From the NCBI RefSeq assembly GCF_013204885.1, contig NZ_JABMKX010000013.1, positions 62,001-126,000 of the forward strand: a stretch of DNA of 64,000 bases, read 5' to 3'. The notes below the pieces were generated by a model. The model was not told the DNA's origin. It did not search any database and saw nothing but the letters and a program-made list of their open reading frames with translations. Shown here piece after piece: positions 17,886 to 26,443 of this stretch. The number at the start of each line of letters is the position of its first letter. The stretch's first letter is position 1. Source of the stretch: Paenibacillus tritici (GTDB lineage: Bacteria; Bacillota; Bacilli; Paenibacillales; Paenibacillaceae). The position numbers and the translations under genes were made by a program.

Positions 17886-19109
17886 TCAGTCCTTACGGCC
17901 GCAGACCACATAGACGGGATTCATTCCGTCAAAACGGGTCATTCCGAGAATCGGCTTGCCGCGCGACGCCTGAAGCATAGTGACCTCACAGGCAAGCCCG
18001 GCCGACTTCAGGGCCTCCATGCTGCCATGCAGCGTCTCCACCGTGATCGCTCCTACCACAATCCGGCCCCCGGGCCGCAGCCTTGCGGCACTCTGCGCAA
18101 TAATATTCGCCAGCTCCCCGCCGCTGCCGCCGATGAAGACGGCATCCGGGTCAGGCAGAGCCGCTAATCCCTGCGGTGCCTTCTCCGGAATGATCTGGAA
18201 ATCCGCCCGGAATTTCAAGCGGTTCGCTGCCATATTCGGCAGATTCTCCGCACTTTTCTCCAGGGCGTAGACCTTCCCGAGCCGGGCAATCCGCGCACAT
18301 TCCGCCGCTACCGCTCCCGAGCCGGAGCCGATATCCCACACCACCGCATCCTCGCTCAGGTTCAGCTCCGACAGTACCAGCGCGCGGACCTCACGCTTCG
18401 TAATCAGGCCTTTCTCCGGCTTGCGCTGCTGAAATTCCCCGTCCGGGTAAGCAAACCCGCGCCGCACCGGGGCAGGGACGCCCTGCTGTATGCGCAGAAT
18501 CACGACATTCAGTGCAGCGAACTCACTGGTCTCCATCTCCTCCAGCGTCCAGAACCGGCAAATTTCCTCAGCCCCTCCGAGCCGCTCACAGACAAAAGCC
18601 TCATATTCCGTCATCCCGAACTCCCGCAAATAAGCGGCAATGACCGCAGGTGTGTTGTTCTCATCGGTCAGCAGTGCGATTTTGTGCTTGCCGTCTATGC
18701 GCTGGGCCAGTCCCTGAATGGGGCGCCCATGCAGACTAATCAGCTCGGCATCCTGCCAGCTGTCCCCCAGCCGGGCGAACGCAAGCTGCACGCTGCTGTA
18801 GTGGGGAATCACCTCCACATGCTCCGGCCCGAACCTGCGGACAAGATAACCGGCAATGCCAAAGAAGAACGGGTCCCCCGAGGCCAGCACCACCGTCCGC
18901 CGCTCGCGCCACACCTCCTCCAGCTTGTCTGTGAAGGGCTTCAGCCCGCCTTGCATAACGATTTTCTCACCACTGTACCTGCCGAAAAAATTCAACTGCC
19001 GCTCCCCGCCGAGCAGCACCTCACTGTTGTTCACTATGCTTAAGCTATCCGGGGTCAGACCGCCGGCGCCATCCTCACCGATCCCGATCACATAAATCAG
19101 GTTATCCAT
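17886..19109 (-). CDS. cbiET: Fused CbiE-CbiT: cobalt-precorrin C5/C15 methyltransferase and C12 decarboxylase
   Basis: A 407-residue fusion, like aerobic CobL. The CbiE part (about 1-200) begins with YVIGIGEDGAGGLTP and has GGERQLNFF and LASGDPFFFGI; it methylates C5. The CbiT part (from about 225) has LTKREVRALVLSELN, then the SAM motif VWDIGSGSGAVAAE and FIGGSGGEL; it decarboxylates and methylates at C15. The ATG at 19109 lies inside the cbiD terminal codons (ATTCATGGATAA), so translation is coupled. Confidence 0.94.
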   Translation of the reverse strand: MDNLIYVIGIGEDGAGGLTPDSLSIVNNSEVLLGGERQLNFFGRYSGEKIVMQGGLKPFTDKLEEVWRERRTVVLASGDPFFFGIAGYLVRRFGPEHVEVIPHYSSVQLAFARLGDSWQDAELISLHGRPIQGLAQRIDGKHKIALLTDENNTPAVIAAYLREFGMTEYEAFVCERLGGAEEICRFWTLEEMETSEFAALNVVILRIQQGVPAPVRRGFAYPDGEFQQRKPEKGLITKREVRALVLSELNLSEDAVVWDIGSGSGAVAAECARIARLGKVYALEKSAENLPNMAANRLKFRADFQIIPEKAPQGLAALPDPDAVFIGGSGGELANIIAQSAARLRPGGRIVVGAITVETLHGSMEALKSAGLACEVTMLQASRGKPILGMTRFDGMNPVYVVCGRKD

Positions 19110-20481
19110 GAATCTCCGCCCTTCCCAGCACACGGCCCTTCATTGTAATCAGCACCATTTCCACAATCATGCCTCCGTTTATGTGTTTCAGACTCTGTTC
19201 ACAGGCATGATGGCACAGCTGTTCGAAAAAAGCGGAATTCCCCGCCTCCGTCATCATATCCACTACCTGTGAGGCTGTGTTGGCGGCAGCAATCTCCTGC
19301 ACCTGCTCACCGGACGCTCCCGCAACAGCTGCAACGGACGCCAGAAATCCGAAGTCTACGGGCGCGTTCTTGGAGTGGATCAGCATGGCCCCCTGTGCGA
19401 CCTTGGAGAATTTGCCGGCCATCCCGACGAAGGTGACCTTGCTGAGCCCGTAAGCCTTGGCATGCTCCAGCGAGAAGCCCACATATTCCCCCATCTGGAT
19501 AAAAGCTTCCTCCGGAAGCTCCGCAAACATAGCGATAGCGTATTTCTCACTGCTCCCGCCTGTGGTCAAAACCACCTGCCGGTTCCCCGCCGCAGCCGCA
19601 ACCGAGATGGCCTGCACCACACTTGCCTTATAGGCTTCGGTGGAGAATGGCGTAACCACGCCCCGCGTGCCCAGGATGGAAATACCGCCGAGGATGCCCA
19701 GCCGGGGATTAAGGGTCCTAAGGGCTATAGCCTCGCCTTCCGGCACGCTGATGACTACGCGCAGCCCGCGCGCAGCGCCATGCTCCTCCAGTACGGCGGC
19801 TACGGCCTCCTGAATCATCCGCCGCGGCACCGGATTAATCGCCGCTTCTCCGACGGCCACCGGCAGGCCCGGCTTCGTCACCCGGCCCACTCCACGGCCT
19901 CCGTCGATCTCCACCCCCGGCCGGTCCAGCCAGCTCACCGCCGCCTCGATCCAGGCCAGATGTGTCGCATCCGGATCATCTCCGGCATCCTTAACCGTTG
20001 CACAGCTTGCCGTGTGAGATCCTGCACACTGCCACCCGGTCAGCTCAAAGGTATGACGGAAGCCGGCCGGCAAATCAATCTCTACAGCAGGGAGGCGCTC
20101 CCCTGTAATGAGCAGGAGGGCTGCACCTTTGGCTGCTGCGGTGGCACAGGCACCTGTCGTGTACCCTCTGCGCAGCGGCGGGGCAGGGGGTGCCTGCCCG
20201 GATTCCAGGACGGCGGCTTGCTCCGTCTGCTTAGCTGCCTGCCCGAATCCGGGCTCGGCGGCTTGCTCCGCCTGCTTAGCTGCCTGCTCGTATCCGGGCT
20301 CGGCGGCTTGCTCCGCCTGCTTAGCTGCCTGCCCGAATCCGGGTATGGCGGCTTGCTCCGCCTGTTTAGCTGTCTGCTTCAATCCGGGCACTGCGGCTTG
20401 CTCCGCCTGCTTAACACCAGCCTCCATCCCCCCTTCGGTCCTGTTCTGCCTGGCGGGATGATGTGGTCTCTCTTTGGTCAT
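19102..20481 (-). CDS. cbiD: Cobalt-precorrin-5B C1-methyltransferase CbiD with repeat-rich N-terminus
   Basis: A 459-residue CbiD, the anaerobic-pathway C1 methylase. The core begins near residue 100 with LRRGYTTGACATAAAKGAA and includes VTKPGLPVAVGEAAINPVPR, ISVPEGEA, LGILGGISILGTRGVV and TTGGSSEKYA, all conserved in CbiD. Usual length is about 370. The extra 90 residues hold five 15-residue repeats. I choose the ATG at 20481 after AGAGGG; the frame extends to 20640 without a ribosome site. A 573-base gap separates it from cbiC, so this second half of the locus may have its own promoter. Confidence 0.92.
   Translation of the reverse strand: MTKERPHHPARQNRTEGGMEAGVKQAEQAAVPGLKQTAKQAEQAAIPGFGQAAKQAEQAAEPGYEQAAKQAEQAAEPGFGQAAKQTEQAAVLESGQAPPAPPLRRGYTTGACATAAAKGAALLLITGERLPAVEIDLPAGFRHTFELTGWQCAGSHTASCATVKDAGDDPDATHLAWIEAAVSWLDRPGVEIDGGRGVGRVTKPGLPVAVGEAAINPVPRRMIQEAVAAVLEEHGAARGLRVVISVPEGEAIALRTLNPRLGILGGISILGTRGVVTPFSTEAYKASVVQAISVAAAAGNRQVVLTTGGSSEKYAIAMFAELPEEAFIQMGEYVGFSLEHAKAYGLSKVTFVGMAGKFSKVAQGAMLIHSKNAPVDFGFLASVAAVAGASGEQVQEIAAANTASQVVDMMTEAGNSAFFEQLCHHACEQSLKHINGGMIVEMVLITMKGRVLGRAEIHG
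20191..20412 (-). repeat. Five 45-bp tandem repeats inside cbiD
   Basis: Five 15-residue units of the form KQAEQAAEPGFGQAA precede the CbiD core. The two middle copies are nearly identical in DNA. The sequence is predicted helical and soluble. Confidence 0.85.
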
Positions 20482-21053
20482 GGCAATCCCTCTTTGCTGA
20501 TGATATAAGAATGAATCTGCACAATCTGATAATAACTGAAGCATACGCTCTGAGCGTTCACCCTTGGCAGGCAACCTTCTCTCACTCTCTATTAACCAAA
20601 TATTGTTAAAATCATTACCAGGAGCCAGTTCACGCCCCATTATCGGGCCAATCTATTAAATATGCGTGTTTTCACAATGTCTGATTTACAAGCCGATGGG
20701 GAAATCTAGTTCTACTGCACTTTATACACTAGTTGAACCCAATATCCGCCGAATAATTGGATCTGCTGCACTACGTACATTAGAATTTGGAGAGGGAGGT
20801 GTTTTGAAGCCTAATTCCAGAAATCAAGTGTACGAACTGCAACAGAATCGGATTTCCCGCATAAAACTTCGAATTCTATTGCAGTAAATACAATTAGTGA
20901 GTCAACTAATCTATATCTAGCTACAGCTAAGCTAATACGAATAGCTGCTTTATCCTGATTCTTTGGAGAAATGCCCGATTTATCCGGTAATCAACCAGTT
21001 CAGCAATCCAACATCTGTTTCTACGCCAATACTCCTCCTGCTACACGCCAGCC
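20482..21053. other. Gene-free insertion inside the cobalamin locus
   Basis: The stretch between cbiC and cbiD is A+T-rich relative to both. No supported gene lies in it. A 13-base palindrome ACGCTCTGAGCGT sits at 20545-20557, about 64 bases before the cbiD ATG. Half-palindromes around CTGCACTTTATACACTAG (near 20715) and TTGCAGTAAATACAATTAG (near 20880) resemble dispersed intergenic repeats. Confidence 0.5.
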
Positions 21054-21725
21054 TTACCCCAGCTCGCCTGCAGCCCGGCGGACCGCCAGCAGACTTAGAG
21101 CGTTGACCGCAGCAACCACGATGGTACTTCCGCCTTTGCGGCCGATATTGGTAATGTAGGGGATGTCCAGCTTGCGCAGCTCCTCTTTGGATTCCGCCGC
21201 CGAGACGAAGCCAACCGGCATACCGATGACAAGACCCGGCTGTGCTTTGCCCTCTTTTACCAGACGGATCAGCTCAAGCAAGGCAGTCGGCGCATTGCCG
21301 ATGACATAGATTCCTCCCGGTGCTTGTGCACAGGCCTTACGCGTGGCGATAATCGCCCGGGTCGTTCCCAGCGCATTGGCCTCCTCCATCACATCAGGAT
21401 CGGAGATATGCACTCTAACCTCGCCGCCGTACCGCTGAATCCGTTCCTTGGCAATACCCGCCTCCACCATCCGCACATCCGCTATAATCGGCTTCCCCTG
21501 CAGAATGGCGTTAATCCCGGCCTCAATCGCCCGTGGGTGAAAAATAAGGCTGCGCCCCAGCTCAAAATCAGCCGAAGCATGAATGATCCGCTGTACAATC
21601 GGGTACTCCAAGCTACTGAAGGAGTGCTCCCCCAGCTCCGCCGTTATCATCTGAAAGCTCAGACCTTCTATTTCCTGCGGCTGTACTGTCACCGGCTTGA
21701 AATCCGTACCGAAATCCACATTCAT
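21054..21725 (-). CDS. cbiC: Cobalt-precorrin-8 methylmutase CbiC/CobH
   Basis: A 223-residue mutase that moves the methyl group from C11 to C12 to give cobyrinate. The catalytic His49 lies in QRIIHASADF. Other conserved parts are GKPIIADVRMVEAGI, TTRAIIATRKA, YVIGNAPTALLEL and IGMPVGFVSAAESKEEL. The ATG overlaps the cobK stop as ATGA, and GGGAAGAGGG precedes it. Length fits the family. Confidence 0.95.
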   Translation of the reverse strand: MNVDFGTDFKPVTVQPQEIEGLSFQMITAELGEHSFSSLEYPIVQRIIHASADFELGRSLIFHPRAIEAGINAILQGKPIIADVRMVEAGIAKERIQRYGGEVRVHISDPDVMEEANALGTTRAIIATRKACAQAPGGIYVIGNAPTALLELIRLVKEGKAQPGLVIGMPVGFVSAAESKEELRKLDIPYITNIGRKGGSTIVVAAVNALSLLAVRRAAGELG

Positions 21726-22516
21726 CCCTCTTCCCTTGTCATTAGAAGCGCAGTCTTCACGGCAGCTGTAATCTCGTCAAAAGAATCAAATACCTTCCCG
21801 CTGTCTCCAAAGCACACTCCCGGCCGCATAATCAGAATCACATACAAACCCATATCCAGCGCGGCATACAGCTTCTCATCCACCGAGCCTTCGGCCCCGC
21901 TCTCCTTGGTAATCATCACCTGCGTACCGTACTGCCGATAGAGCGCTTCGTTCATTTCTCTGCTAAAAGGGCCCTGAAGCGCTATGATATTCCGCTGCTC
22001 AATGCCAAGACTCAGGCACTTCTCCAGATTCTCCAGACAAGGAAGCAGCCTGACCGTCAGCCGGATGTCCGGCTCTCCCAGCAGCTCCTCCGCAAAAATC
22101 CCCAGGGTCTTGCCGCCGGTAGTCAGCATAATGGAGCCCTTAAGCTCCTTGGCCTTGCGTGCAGCCTCTTCATAGGAATGTACAAGAATCAGCCGGGGAT
22201 GGCTGTCATAAATAAGACTCTGCCGTTCGTAGCGGAAGTACGGCAAGCCCGCCTCAGCAGCGGCTCCCATAGCATTGGCATGGGCTTCCAGCGCAAAAGG
22301 ATGACTGCCATCAACCACGGCACGATACCCGCCTCCTTGAAGGAGAGAGATCATGGCTGCCTTATCCAGCCTGCCGACCCGGGTGCGTATCGCTGCCTCC
22401 TCCAGACGTTCAGCCGCACTGGGCGTCACGACACTGGCCTGTAGCTCCAGGCCTTGGCGCGACAGGTTCAGCGCCAGCTCCCGGGCGTCGCTGGTACCGC
22501 ATAACATGAAGATCAT
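21722..22516 (-). CDS. cbiJ: Cobalt-precorrin-6A reductase CbiJ/CobK
   Basis: A 264-residue NAD(P)H-dependent reductase of the corrin ring. It shows MLCGTSDARELA at the N-terminus (nucleotide loop), VVDGSHPFALEAHANA (a CobK hallmark), TTGGKTL, ALQGPFSREMNEAL and TKESGAEG. Both ends overlap neighbours by ATGA, so it is translated with cobJ-cbiX and cbiC. Confidence 0.94.
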   Translation of the reverse strand: MIFMLCGTSDARELALNLSRQGLELQASVVTPSAAERLEEAAIRTRVGRLDKAAMISLLQGGGYRAVVDGSHPFALEAHANAMGAAAEAGLPYFRYERQSLIYDSHPRLILVHSYEEAARKAKELKGSIMLTTGGKTLGIFAEELLGEPDIRLTVRLLPCLENLEKCLSLGIEQRNIIALQGPFSREMNEALYRQYGTQVMITKESGAEGSVDEKLYAALDMGLYVILIMRPGVCFGDSGKVFDSFDEITAAVKTALLMTREEG

Positions 22517-25500
22517 CGCGGCTGGCGAAGCCCCGGGCTGTCCGCCGGAGCCGCCGTCTCCGTTACATCATGCCGCCCATGATGCCCGTGACCATGATGT
22601 CCGTGCCCATGTCCCTCATGTCGGTGATGTTTATGCTCATGATCTCCATGCCCGTGATGCCCGTGACCGTGATGTTCGTGCCCATGCCCATGATCCCCTT
22701 GCTCCCCATGGCTATGGTGCTCATGCTCCCCATAGCTGTGGTGCCCGTGCTCCTCATGACTGTGATGCCCATGTCCGTGATGCCCGTGCTCGTGATGCTC
22801 ATGCTCGTGTTGCCCATGCCCGTGTTGCCCATGCCCGTGATGCTCATGTCCATGATGCCCGTGCCCGTGATGCCCATGCCCACCATCACCGTGGTGATGG
22901 TAGTGATGCAGCGAAGCTTCATCGCGGAACTTGCAGTTATCGCAATTGCTGAAGGAACGTCCCTCCAGCGTCTCGTCGATCCGTTCTGCCAGCATATCAA
23001 CAAGCAGCGGATGTGCGCCCAGCGTGCCGCCAATCTCCACTTCAAGCTCGGGATGCTCTGCTGCAAACTGCGAGACCCGCTCTGCAAACTGCTTCATCAG
23101 CACTCCGGTGAACAGCAGATAGGGGATAACTATAATCTTGCGCGCTCCCAGCGCAAGGCAGCGTTCGAGTCCATCCGGCAGCGATGGCTTAGCAATGGCA
23201 ATGAAGCAGCTCTCCACGCTGCGGTAGCCGGTTCTCTCCCAGAGCATTCTGCTCAGCTTATAGAGATCGCTGTTGGCATCCGGGTCACTTCCCCCGCGTC
23301 CCATCAGCAGCACGATGGTATCCTTATTCTCTATTGTGGATGGACTTTTCCCGTGCAGGTGCAGGTCCAGGCCCATTCCGCCAGCCGTCTCCTCCTGCAC
23401 CAATGGAAGCGCCAGTGATTCTGCTTCCCGAATCCGCTCCAGCAAAATATCTACGGCACGCTCCTGCACTCCGAGCGGACGACCGTAGATGAACTCCACC
23501 CCAGGATAGTTCAGCTTGGCCTCATCAATCGCCATCGGAATGTCCAGCTTGGAATGACCTGCCGCGAATAAAATAATCGGCACAATATATATCTGCTTCG
23601 CGCCGCCCTCCACACATCTGGCAATCCCGCCAGCGATGGAAGGTGAGGCCAACTCTATAAAGCAGGTCTCAACCTTAAGCTCCGGCTTGCGCGCCGCAAG
23701 CAGACGGGTGAACTCCAGCAGCTCATCATTTCCCGCTTGAATCCGGCTTCCGTGTCCGACCAGCAGTACAGTTCTCATCGTTTGCGCTCCTTCTAAGCTG
23801 TCCTGTTCATTAATAGCTCCTCTTGTGCTGTTCATCCGTTCCCAAAAAGCATGATACCGTTCCTTCTCCCGTCCATGGATTCTATAGTCTTCCACGGCCG
23901 CAGCGACAGCTGTAACTGCTTCCTCTTCGTTCATCCCTTCGCGGACCAGAACGCCGGCATGGGCTGCCCGGCCGGACTTCTTCCCGCCCAGATAGAGCTC
24001 ATAGCTGCCGCGTGACATTACAAGGCCGATATCATCCAGAACAGCCGAGCTGCAGGCCATCCCGCAGCCGGCCACACTGATGTGCAGCTCTCTGGGCGCA
24101 GCGAGTCCGTGCAGTTGGGTGTGCAGGCGTGCGGCTGCACTTAACGCCCCGCTTTTGCGCAGCTCACAGAAACCGCAGGTCTTCACTTTTATGTAATCTC
24201 CAGGGAGACTTACATTCAATCCAGCCTCTATCAGCCTCGCTATTGCCCCAGCCTCTTCACTCCGGCTTCCGTGCAGCGAAAACCATCCGTCCTTCGTATA
24301 GCTCAGCTGCCCCTCATCCCCTGCCAGCTCCGCCAGCAGCTTCAACTGGATGCCGCTGAAGCTGCGGCTGCCGATGGGGGGAGCAATCTCCAGTCCGCGC
24401 GCGGCATCCTGGATTTCCGCCATGCGGACCGAAGGGCCAGCGGTCCGCTCCACACGCGCAGACGCTGTTAAGCTCAGCGCCGCCGCGCCTTCCATCCGCG
24501 CCACCTCAGCCACGCTTCCTGCTGTTTCTTCCATCCGCGCCACCCCAGCCATGCTTCCCGCCGCTGCTCCTTCGATCCCTCCCGCAACAACAATTGTTCC
24601 TGCCGCTGCTTCTTCGCCCCCTCCCGCCTCAGCAATTCCTCTCGCCGCTGCTACGTCGATCCCTCCCGCAACAGCCGCTTCCTCCGCCCGGCCGGACTCC
24701 GCCGCAGCCAGCGACCAAGGCTCTGCTGCCGTGCGCAGCCGCTCATGCGGCTTCAGCGTCTGCGTCTGCGCACCAAGACTATACTTGCGCTCATAGCCGC
24801 GCGGCGTAACCATGAGCCCCTCATAGACAAGGGTCGCAGAATTGCCGACCACAACTGTCGAGAGCATGCCGATCTCATGCTCCAGCATATCCTGCAGCGT
24901 CGTTACGATCGTCTGCTGACGGTCACGGTAGGCGCTTTTGACAATGCCGACCGGTGTAGCCGGATCACGATAGCGCAGCAGGATCTTGCGCGCTTCTTCG
25001 ATCTGCCGCGTCCGTCTGCCGCTGCGGGGATTGTAAAAGGCAATGACGAAATCCGCAGCCCCCGCCGCTTCCACACGTGCAGCAATGCTTTCCCACGGAG
25101 TTAGATGATCACTCAGGCTGATCGTACAGGAATCATGCATAATCGGCGCCCCAAGCAGAGACGAGCAGGACTGAATCGCCGATATTCCCGGAATCACCTC
25201 CACCTCCACACCCTCCTTGCGGTTCCAGCCCCGTTCCATGAGCACCTCATAGACGAGACCGGCCATTCCATAGACACCGGCATCGCCGCTGGAGATTACT
25301 GCAATCTTCTGTCCGGCTTCGGCTCTGCGCACGGCCTCCTGGGCCCGGCTGACTTCCTCTGTCATCCCCGTGCCCACGATCTCCTGGTGCCGCAGCAGCG
25401 GCCGGATCAGCTCCACATAAGTGTTATAGCCGATTACCGCTTCACTCTCTTCGAGGGCAGCCAGTGCCCGGCCGGTAATATGCTCCAGCGCTCCGGGGCC

Positions 25501-25536
25501 GAAGCCGATAATCAGCAGTTTCCCTTGGTTCTTCAT
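22513..25536 (-). CDS. cobJ-cbiX: Fusion: C17-methyltransferase (CbiH60 type with sulfite-reductase-like domain) plus cobaltochelatase CbiX with His-rich tail
   Basis: About 1007 residues. Residues 1-250 are a CobJ/CbiH methylase (LLIIGFGPGALEHIT, ISSGDAGVYGMAG, VEVIPGISAIQS, FYNPRSGRR) for ring contraction. An Ala/Gly/Glu-rich linker of about 110 residues follows. Next is a nitrite/sulfite-reductase-like domain with CGFCELRK and SVAGCGMACSS cysteines, as in Bacillus megaterium CbiH60, which binds a 4Fe-4S cluster. From residue 587 come two CbiX halves (LLVGHGSRIQAG and LLMGRGGSDPDA), which insert cobalt into sirohydrochlorin, then NCDNCKF and about 113 His-rich residues. I start at the ATG at 25536 after GGGGGA; an ATG at 25554 overlaps the cbiO stop. 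An internal ribosome site may also yield free CbiX. In other Bacilli these are separate proteins. Confidence 0.92.
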   Translation of the reverse strand: MKNQGKLLIIGFGPGALEHITGRALAALEESEAVIGYNTYVELIRPLLRHQEIVGTGMTEEVSRAQEAVRRAEAGQKIAVISSGDAGVYGMAGLVYEVLMERGWNRKEGVEVEVIPGISAIQSCSSLLGAPIMHDSCTISLSDHLTPWESIAARVEAAGAADFVIAFYNPRSGRRTRQIEEARKILLRYRDPATPVGIVKSAYRDRQQTIVTTLQDMLEHEIGMLSTVVVGNSATLVYEGLMVTPRGYERKYSLGAQTQTLKPHERLRTAAEPWSLAAAESGRAEEAAVAGGIDVAAARGIAEAGGGEEAAAGTIVVAGGIEGAAAGSMAGVARMEETAGSVAEVARMEGAAALSLTASARVERTAGPSVRMAEIQDAARGLEIAPPIGSRSFSGIQLKLLAELAGDEGQLSYTKDGWFSLHGSRSEEAGAIARLIEAGLNVSLPGDYIKVKTCGFCELRKSGALSAAARLHTQLHGLAAPRELHISVAGCGMACSSAVLDDIGLVMSRGSYELYLGGKKSGRAAHAGVLVREGMNEEEAVTAVAAAVEDYRIHGREKERYHAFWERMNSTRGAINEQDSLEGAQTMRTVLLVGHGSRIQAGNDELLEFTRLLAARKPELKVETCFIELASPSIAGGIARCVEGGAKQIYIVPIILFAAGHSKLDIPMAIDEAKLNYPGVEFIYGRPLGVQERAVDILLERIREAESLALPLVQEETAGGMGLDLHLHGKSPSTIENKDTIVLLMGRGGSDPDANSDLYKLSRMLWERTGYRSVESCFIAIAKPSLPDGLERCLALGARKIIVIPYLLFTGVLMKQFAERVSQFAAEHPELEVEIGGTLGAHPLLVDMLAERIDETLEGRSFSNCDNCKFRDEASLHHYHHHGDGGHGHHGHGHHGHEHHGHGQHGHGQHEHEHHEHGHHGHGHHSHEEHGHHSYGEHEHHSHGEQGDHGHGHEHHGHGHHGHGDHEHKHHRHEGHGHGHHGHGHHGRHDVTETAAPADSPGLRQPR
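22570..22908 (-). repeat. His-rich repeat tail of CbiX
   Basis: About 113 codons made mostly of HGHHGHGH- and HEHHGHG-type units with some Gln, Asp and Lys. It follows the NCDNC motif. CbiX of B. megaterium also has a His-rich C-terminal region and a cluster motif, so a cobalt or nickel reservoir is plausible. Confidence 0.85.
23778..23792 (-). promoter_or_regulatory. Internal ribosome binding site for CbiX
   Basis: AAGGAG (23792-23787) stands eight bases before the in-frame ATG at 23778, exactly where the CbiX domain starts (MRTVLLVGHGS). It would give a free 421-residue CbiX besides the fusion. Confidence 0.6.
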
Positions 25537-25550
25537 CCTTCTTCCCCCGT

Positions 25551-26411
25551 TCATAAATAACTGTGTTCAAGCTTCAGCAGTGGATGGAGCCGTGCTTTGA
25601 ATTCCCCGGCTGTGCGGGGAGCGCTTTGTCCACCGGTCAGACTTGCAGGCAGGCTGTACCATAAGTCAGCCAGCAGCGGCAGTCTCAGCCCGATCGCCTC
25701 CAGCTTTTCCCGGCCGGCAAAAATCTCCTCCGGTGTTCCCTCCGCCCGGCACATTCCGTGATCCAGTACAATAATCCAGTCCGCCCAGCGGTAAGCCAGA
25801 TCCATGTCATGTGTAGCCATAACCACTGTTGTACCTTTAGCATGTATAGCTTCAAGACCCTTCAGCATCTGCAGCTCCGATAACGGGTCCAGATACGAGG
25901 TCGGCTCATCCAGCAGAATCAGTTCCGGCTCCATGGCCATTACACCGGCGAGGGCCGTGCGCTTCTTCTGCCCCAGGCTCAGCTGGTGAATCGGTTTATG
26001 GCCCAGCTCAGCCAGATTCAGCAGCTCCATGACCTCCCGGCAGCGTCCAGCGATAGCCGGTTCATCCATGCCGCTCCCGCGCAGTCCGAACGACACATCC
26101 TCCAGCGGTGTACTCAGGATCAGCTGCTGCTCCGGGTCCTGAAAGACCAGGCCCACCCTCCGCCGCAGCGCAGCCAGCTCTTTTTTGGCGTAGGATAACT
26201 CCTTGCCTCCCTGTAGAACCTTGCCGCTCTGGGGACGCAGTATGCCTACGGCATGGAGGAACAACGTTGATTTGCCCGAGCCGTTATGACCAAGCACCGC
26301 TGTCTTGCTGCCTTTGGGAATGGAGAGTGTCAGTTCATGCAGCGCGAGCTCCTTCGTGTCAGGGTAATGGAACATCACCCCGTCAAAAGCCAGACTATAT
26401 TCCATATCCAT
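25551..26411 (-). CDS. cbiO: Cobalt ECF transporter ATPase CbiO
   Basis: A 286-residue ABC ATPase that powers cobalt uptake with CbiM, CbiN and CbiQ. Walker A is GHNGSGKST, the Q-loop VFQDPEQQLI, the signature LSLGQKKR, Walker B LILLDEPTSYLD, and the switch His lies in MATHDMDLA. Start ATG with GAGGAG six bases before. It follows cbiQ by 33 bases and overlaps the next frame by ATGA. Confidence 0.95.
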   Translation of the reverse strand: MDMEYSLAFDGVMFHYPDTKELALHELTLSIPKGSKTAVLGHNGSGKSTLFLHAVGILRPQSGKVLQGGKELSYAKKELAALRRRVGLVFQDPEQQLILSTPLEDVSFGLRGSGMDEPAIAGRCREVMELLNLAELGHKPIHQLSLGQKKRTALAGVMAMEPELILLDEPTSYLDPLSELQMLKGLEAIHAKGTTVVMATHDMDLAYRWADWIIVLDHGMCRAEGTPEEIFAGREKLEAIGLRLPLLADLWYSLPASLTGGQSAPRTAGEFKARLHPLLKLEHSYL

Positions 26412-26443
26412 TGCTTACTCCTCTAATGTGATTTGGCCAAATT

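Noticed and set aside
20666-20887. 73-codon forward frame inside the cobalamin gap
   Set aside because: No ribosome site and composition like the surrounding repeats.
22570-23418. 282-codon forward frame with Met/Pro/Val repeats
   Set aside because: It is the antisense of the His-rich CbiX tail; the repeat makes it open by default.
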